From Myxococcus hansupus (GTDB taxonomy: Bacteria > Myxococcota > Myxococcia > Myxococcales > Myxococcaceae): a stretch of 64,000 bases of DNA. Position numbers and translations under genes: made by a program. Under the pieces are notes generated by a model. It saw only the letters and a program-made list of their open reading frames with translations. It made no database searches and had not been told where the DNA came from. The stretch is from contig NZ_CP012109.1 of assembly GCF_000280925.3 (NCBI RefSeq), positions 5,414,501-5,478,500 on the forward strand, read 5' to 3'. Each line of letters begins with the position of its first letter. Position 1 is the stretch's first letter. This document shows positions 17,079 to 25,980 of this stretch, piece by piece.

Positions 17079-18134
17079 GTGTTGCGGCGCGCGCGAGGCG
17101 TGCTCATACCTTCGGGTGTGCTGGCGGGTGCTTGGACGGGGTGGCGCATCGAGCCCGAGCTCGATGCAGGGGTGGAGCAGGCGCTCGCGCGTATCGCTGA
17201 GCGCGCTTTTCGGTGCGGGGCACGTGCGGGGATGGAAGCGCTGGTCAGGGAGACACAACGGATGACCGGCGCCGCTTCGGTGGCGTTCTATGACGGCAGC
17301 GTCTGCGTGGCGGAGACAGGGCGAGGCGCCGGTGCGCGCGCTCCATCCCGCTCGCGGCGCCAACCCGCATTGGTGGTGTGGCCCGAGCGCTCGGCGACGC
17401 GGGACACGCGGGTGATGGAGCGGATGTCGGCGTTCGGCGCCGTCCTGCTGGCGGCACACGCGCGCGAGCAGGACGCGGCGGCGCGGCAAGTGCAGCTCCT
17501 GAAGACGCAGCGGCAATTGGAGCGGCGGGTGGCGAACCAGGAGCAGCGACGCTCCCGGGCGTCTCACGACCTCAGGACACCATTGATGGTCATCAAGGGA
17601 TACGTGGACATGATGCTGAAGGGAACGGCGGGCGGGCTGACGGCACCCATCCAGCGGTATCTGGAGCGGCTGAAGCGGTCGGCGGAGGACCAGAGCGCCA
17701 TCATCGACCGCAGGCTCGCGAAGGTGACCGAGGTGGGCGTGAGCGACCTGCGCCCGCTGCTGCGCACGGCCTTCATTCCCGCCGCGCGGGGCGGCAGGCC
17801 GGTGGACACGACGCTGACGCTGCCCGACAGGCCCGTGGCCGTACCCGGGTCCAGCGATGACGTGGAGCTGCTGGTGCGCACCCTGTCGCGCGCCGTCGCG
17901 GCTTCGGGCGCCCCCGCGGCCGTGCGCGTGGAGGCGGTGGGCGACGCGGGCGTGTGGCAACTGCGCGTGAGCCTGCGCGGTGGCAAGGCGCTGCCGGAGA
18001 AGACGGTCACCACGCTGCGGTACCTGACGCAGCGACTGCGCGGCGGACTGTCGCTGCCAGAGGAGACGGGCAACGGGCTGGTGGTGCACCTGCCCGTGGA
18101 TGACACCGTGCCCGTGGCGCATCGCGACGCCTGA
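17079..18134 (+). CDS. Degenerate histidine kinase
   Basis: A 351-residue protein. Residues 60-145 look like a small GAF-like region, a coiled coil follows, and the dimerisation helix has an intact H-box, RASHDLRTPLMVIKGYV. The region that should be the ATPase domain lacks a recognisable N-box, a DxGxG motif and a GxGLGL motif, so ATP binding is doubtful. The C-terminus ends VVHLPVDDTVPVAHRDA, and the DNA coding for this end is repeated several times after the stop. The gene converges on the chemotaxis operon. It may be a phosphotransfer scaffold or a decaying kinase. Confidence 0.75.
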   Translation: MLRRARGVLIPSGVLAGAWTGWRIEPELDAGVEQALARIAERAFRCGARAGMEALVRETQRMTGAASVAFYDGSVCVAETGRGAGARAPSRSRRQPALVVWPERSATRDTRVMERMSAFGAVLLAAHAREQDAAARQVQLLKTQRQLERRVANQEQRRSRASHDLRTPLMVIKGYVDMMLKGTAGGLTAPIQRYLERLKRSAEDQSAIIDRRLAKVTEVGVSDLRPLLRTAFIPAARGGRPVDTTLTLPDRPVAVPGSSDDVELLVRTLSRAVAASGAPAAVRVEAVGDAGVWQLRVSLRGGKALPEKTVTTLRYLTQRLRGGLSLPEETGNGLVVHLPVDDTVPVAHRDA

Positions 18135-18135
18135 G
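18081..18135 (+). repeat. Repeat unit A, copy 1 (within the kinase gene end)
   Basis: These 55 bases code the last residues of the degenerate kinase and its stop. They recur exactly at 18327-18381 and with about six mismatches at 18241-18295. Confidence 0.85.
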
Positions 18136-18136
18136 T

Positions 18137-18205
18137 CCACGTGGGCGCGAGCCACGGGCGGGTGATGCACCTACCGGCGGGCACCAGGCGTCTGGCGACG
18201 CCTGA
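18137..18205 (+). repeat. Repeat unit B, copy 1
   Basis: A 69-base segment from CCACGTGGG to CGACGCCTGA, identical to 18383-18451. It includes the 16-base word GCGCGAGCCACGGGCG (here at 18145) shared by all four downstream units. Confidence 0.85.
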
Positions 18206-18240
18206 CCCCAGGCCTAAGTGAGCGCGAGCCACGGGCGGGG

Positions 18241-18295
18241 GGAATGAACCTGCCAGTGGATGACACCGTGCCCGTTGCGCATCGCGACGCCTGAG
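18241..18295 (+). repeat. Repeat unit A, copy 2 (diverged)
   Basis: Aligns with 18081-18135 with about six substitutions, four of them in the first ten bases. It is preceded by the shared word GCGCGAGCCACGGGCG at 18222. Confidence 0.8.
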
Positions 18296-18326
18296 TCCGG
18301 GCCGGCTGGGCGCGAGCCACGGGCGA

Positions 18327-18381
18327 GTGGTGCACCTGCCCGTGGATGACACCGTGCCCGTGGCGCATCGCGACGCCTGAG
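18327..18381 (+). repeat. Repeat unit A, copy 3
   Basis: Identical over 55 bases to the kinase gene end at 18081-18135. It is preceded by the shared word GCGCGAGCCACGGGCG at 18310. Confidence 0.85.
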
Positions 18382-18382
18382 C

Positions 18383-18451
18383 CCACGTGGGCGCGAGCCA
18401 CGGGCGGGTGATGCACCTACCGGCGGGCACCAGGCGTCTGGCGACGCCTGA
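18383..18451 (+). repeat. Repeat unit B, copy 2
   Basis: Identical over 69 bases to 18137-18205. The junction with the preceding unit creates a perfect 12-base palindrome, GCCCACGTGGGC, at 18381-18392. The unit ends ten bases before the cheA stop codon. Confidence 0.85.
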
Positions 18452-18460
18452 GCCCTCGCC

Positions 18461-21010
18461 TCAGGACGCGGGCAGAAGCTGGCGCACCATCTCCAGCAAC
18501 CGGCCCCGCTCCACCTCGCGTTTGACGAGGTAGCCGTCCGCACCTGCCTCCAAACCGGCGGCGCGGTCCTCGGGGCTGTCCAGTGACGTCACCAGGATGA
18601 TGGGCGTGCGGTGAAGCTGCGGATGCGACTTGATGCGCCGCGCGAGCCCCACGCCATCCAACCGAGGCATCTGCCAATCGCTCACCACGAGCTGACAGGC
18701 CGTGCGCTCCAGGATGCCCCACGCCTCCTCGCCGTCCGCCGCCGTCACCACCGGGTAGCCGGCGATCTCCAGCAGCGACTTCATGGCGAAGCGCGTGGTG
18801 AGCGCGTCGTCGCAGACGAGAATGCGAGGCCGCGCCGTCTCCGTGGCCGCCGAGCGCGTCTCCGGCCGGGCCGCGCGCACCAACTCCGGCGCGTTGAGCA
18901 CCGGCACCACGCGGCCATCATCCAGCACCGCCGCGCCCGCCAGATGGCGCACGGCACGCAGGTGACGCCCTAGCGAGCGGACGACAATCTCCTGCTGCCC
19001 CACCACCTCGTCGATGGCGAACAGCACCTTGTCCTCGCCCACCGTGAGCAGCGCGGCCGCCTGCACCTTCCCTGAATCCAACGCCAGCGGGAGCCGAGGC
19101 AACCCGATGGCCTCCGCCAGAGACAGGAAGGTGAGCTGCTCGCCATCCAGCCGCGCCACCACGCGTCCCGCCACCGTGCCCACGTCCCCGGGCTCCAGCC
19201 GCAGGATGCGATTGACGCTGTCGGAAGGAATCGCGGACACCGCCGTGCCGGTGCGCACCAGCAGGCCCAGCGCCGCGGCCAGCGTCAGCGGCAGGTCCAC
19301 GGTGAAGCGCGTCCCCCGCCCCGCCGTGAAGGCCACGTCCACCGAGCCCTGGAGACGCTGCGCCGTCGCCTGCACCACGTCCAGGCCCACGCCCCGGCCC
19401 GACGTCGCCGTCACCTGATCTCGAGTGGAGAACCCCGGCTGGAACACCAGCCGCGCCGCCTGGCTGTCCGACAGCTTCTCCGCCGCTTCGGACGTCAGCA
19501 GGCCCCGCTTCACCGCCGTGGCCCGCACCCTCTCCGGAGACAAGCCCGAGCCGTCATCCTCCACCACCACCGCGATGCGCGAGCCACGCGGCTCCACGCG
19601 CACCGACAGCCGGCCCGCCTCGGGCTTGCCCAGCGCGCGCCGCTCCTCGGTGGACTCCAGCCCATGGTCGATGGCGTTGCGCACCAGGTGCAGCAGCGGG
19701 TCCTTCAGCGCGTCGAGGATGCGCCGGTCGAGCCGCACGTCCCCGCCACTCAAATCCAGGGTGACTTCCTTGTTGAGGCGCGCGGACGTCTCGCGAACGG
19801 TGCGCCGCAGCGGCTCCAGGACCTGCGAGGACGGCACCATGCGCAAATCGCGCAGGTCGTCTCGAGCCACCTGCGCCACCAGCGCGAGCTGCTCGCCGTC
19901 GCGGTGCGACTCCTTGGTCAGCTCCAGCAACTGCTTCTGGAGGCCACGCATCTGCGTCACACCCGCGCGCAGCGGCTCCAGCGCGGGTCCGCCCCCGGCC
20001 ATGGCGAGCTGCGACGACGCGCGCTCAAGGTGCATGAGCACCTCACGCATGCCGTCCATCAACTGCCGGTGGGCCGCGCCCCGCCGCGTCTGCTGCGCCC
20101 GGCCCGCCAGGAGCAGCTCGACCTGGAGCGCGATGGACTCCAGCGTCTTCAGCGACACCCGGACCACCTGGTCCGAAGCGCCACGCGCCTCCTGAGGCGC
20201 CGCAGCGCCCGACGCCGCCTGCTGCGCGGCCGGGCTCTCCGTCTGCGTGGGTGACGGCGCGGCCCTGAGCGCATGTACGGCGCGCGCCACGGCGCCCGCA
20301 CCTCCCGCCGCCTCCAGCGCGGTGCGCAGCGCCACCAACGTGCCGGCGACATCCGACGCCGCCAACCCCGCCGAATCGCCCCCCGGCTCCATCCGCGTGA
20401 AGCCCAGCGCCGCGGCCTCCGCCAACGTGGCCACCTTCTGCGCCCCAGCGGCCTCCGCGGAGGCCTTGAGCGTCCGGGAGCGCTCCACCGCCGTGCGCAC
20501 CACCGCGGCCCGGTCCGGAACGTCTGGAGAGCACAGCGCGCTCAGCGTCGCCTCCAGGAGGTCCAGCACCTCCATCCCCTGCGCCGCGGCACCGGACGAG
20601 GCGCCCTCGGGCGTGGCGTCAGGCACGGAGTGGCCCAACGCCGCCAGCAGCGAGGCCAGCCCGTCCACCGCGGGCGACTGTCCCGCGTCGCCCCGCGCCA
20701 TGGCGGTCTCGATGGCGGAGAGGCCGCGCAGCATGGCCTCCACGGTGTCGCGAGGCAGCCGCTCCTCGTGGTTGAAGGCGGCGAGCCCGTCCTCGATGGC
20801 GTGCACCACCTGCTCGATGTCGTCGAGCCCCAGGCTGGCCGCGGAGCCTTTCAGGCTGTGGACCAGCCGCTTGAGCGACGGGAGCAGGTCGGGCTCACGC
20901 CCCTGCACCGGCCCCTCCAGGCCCAACACCTTCGACCCGATGGCCTGGATCTGCTCTCGCGTCTCCGCGGAGAACACCGGCCAGATGCTGCGCAAGAGCT
21001 GAGGATCCAT
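18461..21010 (-). CDS. cheA: Chemotaxis histidine kinase CheA fused to a receiver domain
   Basis: An 849-residue hybrid CheA. The Hpt domain carries LKRLVHSLKGSAASLG (phosphorylated His about 51). A variable Ala-rich region follows to about 280, then the dimerisation and ATPase domains (HLVRNAIDHGLES, VVEDDGSGLSPERV, TSGRGVGLDVV), a CheW-like domain (about 590-715), and a C-terminal receiver (about 728-849) with ILVCDDA, the acceptor Asp in VVSDWQMPRLDG, and DGYLVKRE. The layout resembles FrzE of M. xanthus. It is the last gene of a reverse-strand operon and starts nine bases after the cheW stop. Confidence 0.94.
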   Translation of the reverse strand: MDPQLLRSIWPVFSAETREQIQAIGSKVLGLEGPVQGREPDLLPSLKRLVHSLKGSAASLGLDDIEQVVHAIEDGLAAFNHEERLPRDTVEAMLRGLSAIETAMARGDAGQSPAVDGLASLLAALGHSVPDATPEGASSGAAAQGMEVLDLLEATLSALCSPDVPDRAAVVRTAVERSRTLKASAEAAGAQKVATLAEAAALGFTRMEPGGDSAGLAASDVAGTLVALRTALEAAGGAGAVARAVHALRAAPSPTQTESPAAQQAASGAAAPQEARGASDQVVRVSLKTLESIALQVELLLAGRAQQTRRGAAHRQLMDGMREVLMHLERASSQLAMAGGGPALEPLRAGVTQMRGLQKQLLELTKESHRDGEQLALVAQVARDDLRDLRMVPSSQVLEPLRRTVRETSARLNKEVTLDLSGGDVRLDRRILDALKDPLLHLVRNAIDHGLESTEERRALGKPEAGRLSVRVEPRGSRIAVVVEDDGSGLSPERVRATAVKRGLLTSEAAEKLSDSQAARLVFQPGFSTRDQVTATSGRGVGLDVVQATAQRLQGSVDVAFTAGRGTRFTVDLPLTLAAALGLLVRTGTAVSAIPSDSVNRILRLEPGDVGTVAGRVVARLDGEQLTFLSLAEAIGLPRLPLALDSGKVQAAALLTVGEDKVLFAIDEVVGQQEIVVRSLGRHLRAVRHLAGAAVLDDGRVVPVLNAPELVRAARPETRSAATETARPRILVCDDALTTRFAMKSLLEIAGYPVVTAADGEEAWGILERTACQLVVSDWQMPRLDGVGLARRIKSHPQLHRTPIILVTSLDSPEDRAAGLEAGADGYLVKREVERGRLLEMVRQLLPAS

Positions 21011-21019
21011 GGTGCGTGC

Positions 21020-21604
21020 CTACTCCCCATCGGGCCGCGTGGCGGACGGGCCCCCGAGCTGCTCCAGGTCCAACACCGTCAGCCGGTCCGGCGTGAGGAA
21101 CAAGAAGGGCCCGGGTGGAGGCTGTGACAGCTCCACCTTCGGCAACTCCTTGCGCCCCTCCACGGACTCCGCCGCCAGGCCGAACCCCTCTTCATTGTCG
21201 CCCGCCTCGACCACCACCACCTTGCTGAGGTCGGACATGCCGCCGCCCTCCAGCCCCAACAACTGGCGCAGGTCCAACACCGGGACCACGCGCGAGCGGC
21301 TCACCAGCGCGCCCAGCACGTGCCGGGGCGCGCCGGGCAACGAGGCGATGCCCCGCGCCTCCAGCACATGGTCCACGTGCTCGATGCGCACCGCGTAGCG
21401 CTCCCCGCCCACCGTGAAGGCGAGCACGGAGAGCACCTCCTGGCGCTCCTCGTGGCGAGACTCGGCCAGGGCCCGGGCGCGCGCGCTCAGCACCTCGCGC
21501 CGCTTCTCCGGGCTCACCGCCTGCCGGCCATCCAACTGCGAATGGGCCTCGGTGAGCTGCCGCTTCAGCCCCGCGTAATCCGTCTTGGCGTCGTCCTTCG
21601 ACAT
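21020..21604 (-). CDS. cheW: CheW-like coupling protein with N-terminal helix
   Basis: A 194-residue protein. Residues 1-60 are charged and probably helical (KRQLTEAHSQLDGRQ). The CheW domain follows: VLAFTVGGERYAVRIEHVDHVLE, then LPGAPRHVLGALVSRSRVVPVLDLRQLLGL. CheW links receptors to CheA in arrays. Standard CheW is about 150-160 residues, so the N-terminal extension is notable. The stop is nine bases before cheA, and the start is four bases after the receiver gene. Confidence 0.9.
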   Translation of the reverse strand: MSKDDAKTDYAGLKRQLTEAHSQLDGRQAVSPEKRREVLSARARALAESRHEERQEVLSVLAFTVGGERYAVRIEHVDHVLEARGIASLPGAPRHVLGALVSRSRVVPVLDLRQLLGLEGGGMSDLSKVVVVEAGDNEEGFGLAAESVEGRKELPKVELSQPPPGPFLFLTPDRLTVLDLEQLGGPSATRPDGE

Positions 21605-21608
21605 GCGC

Positions 21609-21988
21609 TCAGTACCGGGTCGCAGGCAGTTTCAGGATGTCGCGCACCTTCGAGCGAAGGTCGTCGACGGACACGGGCTTGTTGAGGAACGCGCTGGCAC
21701 CCACCAGCTTGCCCTTCTGACGGCTCGCATCGTCCTTGAGCGAGGTGAGCATCATGAACGGCGTGTCGTGCAGGTGCGGGTCGGCCCGCACCGCCGCGCA
21801 GAGCGCGAAGCCGTCCATCTCCGGCATCTGCACGTCGGAGATGATGAGGTCCGGCTTGAGCTCCCGCGCCTTCGTCAAACCCTGTGCGCCGTTCGGCGCG
21901 TCGAAGAACTCCAACCCCCACCCCATCAGGTAAACCTGCAGGAGGTTGGTGATGGTCTTCGTGTCTTCGACGATCAGCACCCTTGCGT

Positions 21989-21992
<4 letters not shown>
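21609..21992 (-). CDS. CheY-like single-domain response regulator
   Basis: A 127-residue receiver. [10 protein letters not shown] holds the acidic pocket, the acceptor Asp is in [14 protein letters not shown], the switch Thr is in MMLTSLKD, and the conserved Lys is in [10 protein letters not shown]. There is no output domain, so it is likely the diffusible output or a phosphate sink for the CheA of this operon. The start overlaps the stop of the receptor gene by four bases. Confidence 0.93.
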
Positions 21993-23590
<1,598 letters not shown>

Positions 23591-23593
23591 GTT

Positions 23594-23600
23594 ACCTCCC
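23594..23600 (-). promoter_or_regulatory. Ribosome binding site that fixes the receptor gene start
   Basis: GGGAGGT on the reverse strand lies three bases before the GTG at 23590 and supports that GTG over the in-frame ATG ten codons upstream. Confidence 0.75.
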
Positions 23601-23623
23601 ACCTCGTGTGGAGCGCGCACGAC

Positions 23624-25168
23624 TCAGCGCCCTCCGTGCCAGCCAGCCTGCTCGACTGGCGCCAGCGCCTGCCTGAGGCCTCCGGCCGTCATCGTCTCCA
23701 CCCCACGCAGCGGGTGTTCATCATCCAATCCGTCCAGCGCGCGCAGGGCGTTCTGCCGCGCGCGCTCCGCGTCCTCGCGGCGCTCCATCCGACGGTACAG
23801 CGCCACCAGCGTGGCGTGCCCCAGCGCGAGCCGAGGCTCCAGGTACAGCGCCTTGCGGATCGCCTCCACCGCCCCATTCAGGTCCCCTCGGACCTCGGCC
23901 ACCATGGACAGCAGCAGGTACGCCTCGGGAATCAGCGCCTTCGCGGCCTCGCGGGCCAGCACGTCCGCCTCCTCGAAACGCCCCGCCCGGGCCGCGTCGA
24001 TGGCGCGCTCCAACGGCGGGGTCTGCACGGACGCGGCCGCCGCCGCGGGGACGAAAGCAGGAGGCTGCGCGAACGACGGAGCCTCCACGGGCGCGGCTGG
24101 AAGCGAAGCGATGTGGGCCTCGCGGGCGGACGCCATGTCGCGAGCGTGCTCGGACGAAGCAGCCGCGGCGGTGAGTGGCGACGGCACGCGGCTCGCCTCC
24201 GCGAGCCCCTGCACCACGTTCCCAGTCCCTTGCGCGCTCCGCGAAAGGCCCGCCTCCGCTGGCGTGGGCCAGACGAACGGAGGCGCCGCGGCGACCACCG
24301 TGTTCCGGCCCCGCGCGGCCCTGCCCGCGCGAGGCAGGCCGGTGTCTGTCGTTGCGGCGCGTGCCTCACCCGGCATGGGCAGACGCAGCGCCACGCTGCC
24401 CTCGGCGTCCACCATCTCCAGCCCCAGGCCGTTGGTGAGGGGCACCTCGGCCGGCGAGACGAAGAGGAGGCCGCCGGGCGCGAGCGCGTCGACGAAGCGG
24501 CGCAGGACCTCGCGCGCCAGCTCGGTCGGGAAGTAGATGAGCACGTTCCGGCAGAAGATGGCGCCCAGGCCCAGGAAGGGCGGCGGATCCACGGCCAGGT
24601 TGTGGCGGCGGAACTCCACGGCGCGCCGCACCTGGGGGATGACGGAGAACGACTCGCCCTCCGCCACCAGGAAGCGCTTCTCCTGCTCCGGTTCGATGCG
24701 GCGCAGGGACCACGGCCCGTAGAGCCCTTCCTTCGCGCGCTGGAGCGCCCGGCCGGACACGTCCGTCGCGAGCACGCGGAAGCGGCCTTCGGGCATGCCC
24801 TCGGCCAGGAGCGCCATCGCGATGCTGTAGGGCTCCTCGCCGCTCGCGCAGCCCGCGCTCCACACCTGGAAGCACGACGCCGCATGGGACTGGGCCAGCC
24901 GCGCCACCGAGCGCAGGTGCTCGGGGTGGCGGAAGAAGTACGTCTCCCCGATGACGGCGTGCTCGATGAAGCACTCCACCGCCGCGGACTCACGGACCAG
25001 CAGCCTTCGCAGGAAGGCGTCGGGCGCAAGCCCTCGCGAGCGCGCGGCGCGCTCCAACGCCGTCTCCAGCGAGCGGCGCAGGCTGCGCGCCAACGTCACG
25101 CCGCAGGCCGTCTGGAGGACCTCCTCGACCCGGCCCAGCGTCGCGTCGTCGAGCACACCCTCGCTCAC
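23624..25168 (-). CDS. cheR: CheR methyltransferase with C-terminal TPR region
   Basis: A 514-residue protein. The first 270 residues are CheR: SAVECFIEHAVIGETYFFRHPEHL is the N-terminal block (seen as ECFIEHAVIGETYFFR), the SAM site is WSAGCASGEEPYSIAM, and the second block is IFCRNVLIYFPTELAREVL. It methylates receptor glutamates. A Pro/Ala-rich linker leads to tandem TPR-like helices (about 400-490: AYLLLSMVAEVRGDLNGA, LALGHATLVALYRRM). FrzF of M. xanthus has a similar CheR-TPR layout. The GTG at 25168 overlaps the upstream cheW stop. Confidence 0.92.
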   Translation of the reverse strand: MSEGVLDDATLGRVEEVLQTACGVTLARSLRRSLETALERAARSRGLAPDAFLRRLLVRESAAVECFIEHAVIGETYFFRHPEHLRSVARLAQSHAASCFQVWSAGCASGEEPYSIAMALLAEGMPEGRFRVLATDVSGRALQRAKEGLYGPWSLRRIEPEQEKRFLVAEGESFSVIPQVRRAVEFRRHNLAVDPPPFLGLGAIFCRNVLIYFPTELAREVLRRFVDALAPGGLLFVSPAEVPLTNGLGLEMVDAEGSVALRLPMPGEARAATTDTGLPRAGRAARGRNTVVAAAPPFVWPTPAEAGLSRSAQGTGNVVQGLAEASRVPSPLTAAAASSEHARDMASAREAHIASLPAAPVEAPSFAQPPAFVPAAAAASVQTPPLERAIDAARAGRFEEADVLAREAAKALIPEAYLLLSMVAEVRGDLNGAVEAIRKALYLEPRLALGHATLVALYRRMERREDAERARQNALRALDGLDDEHPLRGVETMTAGGLRQALAPVEQAGWHGGR

Positions 25169-25731
25169 GGCGCCTCCGGACTCACCAGCACCGCGGACGT
25201 CCGCAGCAACGGGCGCACGCCTTCGGGCGTCCGGCACAGGCCCGCCATCAGCCCGCTCGCGTCCCACGGCAGCGGCGCCGTGCCCTCTGGGGTCCCGTCC
25301 ACCAGCACGGGCGCCTCCACCAGATCGCGCACGCGGTCCACCAGCACCGCCACCGTGCGGGCACCACCGCCACAGACGACCAGGTGCGCGTCCAACGACG
25401 CCTCCCGCTTCACCCCCAGCAGCGCCGACAGGTCCACCACCACCGCCGGACTGCCCCGGTAGACGAAGGTCCCCGCGATGTGCGCCGGCGCCCCGGGCAG
25501 CGGCTCCAGCTCCACCAGCCGCACCACTTCCTGAACCGACTCCGTATCCATGAGGGCGCTGGTGCCCGCCGCGTCCACCGTCAGGTACATGCCCGGCAGT
25601 CGCAGCTCACCCGCCAGCGACGTCAGCTCCTGGCGCAGTTGGGCCTTCTCCGTCTCGAGCTCGCGCAGCCGCTCCTCGACGGAAAGACGGCGCGACTGCG
25701 CGACCGTGGAATTGTCTGGTGTGTCTGCCAT
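25165..25731 (-). CDS. cheW: CheW-like coupling protein, first gene of the chemotaxis operon
   Basis: A 188-residue protein with an N-terminal coiled coil (RRLSVEERLRELETEKAQLR) and a CheW-type domain: MYLTVDAAGTSALMDTESVQE, then PGAPAHIAGTFVYRGSPAVVVDLSALLG. The match is weaker than for the second cheW, so it may be a specialised coupling protein. It leads the operon; the cheR start overlaps its stop by four bases. A possible sigma70-like promoter on the reverse strand is TTGACG (25797-25802) with ATTAGC (25775-25780), 16 bases apart. Confidence 0.85.
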   Translation of the reverse strand: MADTPDNSTVAQSRRLSVEERLRELETEKAQLRQELTSLAGELRLPGMYLTVDAAGTSALMDTESVQEVVRLVELEPLPGAPAHIAGTFVYRGSPAVVVDLSALLGVKREASLDAHLVVCGGGARTVAVLVDRVRDLVEAPVLVDGTPEGTAPLPWDASGLMAGLCRTPEGVRPLLRTSAVLVSPEAP

Positions 25732-25950
25732 CAGGGGAACTCCCGCCGCTCAATGAAGCGCGGGATTTGAGCACGCTAATCTGTCAGACAAAGAAGCGTC
25801 AATGCGGGCTAACCGGCATGGAGTTTCGCATTTTCTGACGGAGGATGGTCGCAACGGAAGGCATCAGACGTGCTGGATCGGACAGCCCCCTGGTGCGTAG
25901 CCGAGGGCAGGTATGGTTTGATGAAGTGCGGCGACACTTCAGGAGAACCG

Positions 25951-25980
25951 ATGTTGCTTGCAGTCTGGGGCTACCAATGA
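25951..25980 (+). CDS. Possible nine-codon leader peptide coupled to the Ser/Thr kinase gene
   Basis: A tiny open frame, MLLAVWGYQ, begins at ATG 25951 five bases after AGGAG (25941-25945), the best ribosome site in this intergenic stretch. Its stop overlaps the kinase ATG at 25977 by four bases (ATGA). The kinase ATG has no good site of its own, so coupled translation through the leader is a reasonable inference. It could also be fortuitous. Confidence 0.4.
   Translation: MLLAVWGYQ

Noticed and set aside
17564-18430. Reverse-strand frame whose translation contains repeats
   Set aside because: The repeats come from the duplicated DNA units; no ribosome site, and it lies opposite the kinase gene.
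18135-18460. CRISPR array
   Set aside because: Units are unequal, have no regular spacers, and derive from the kinase gene end; no cas genes nearby.
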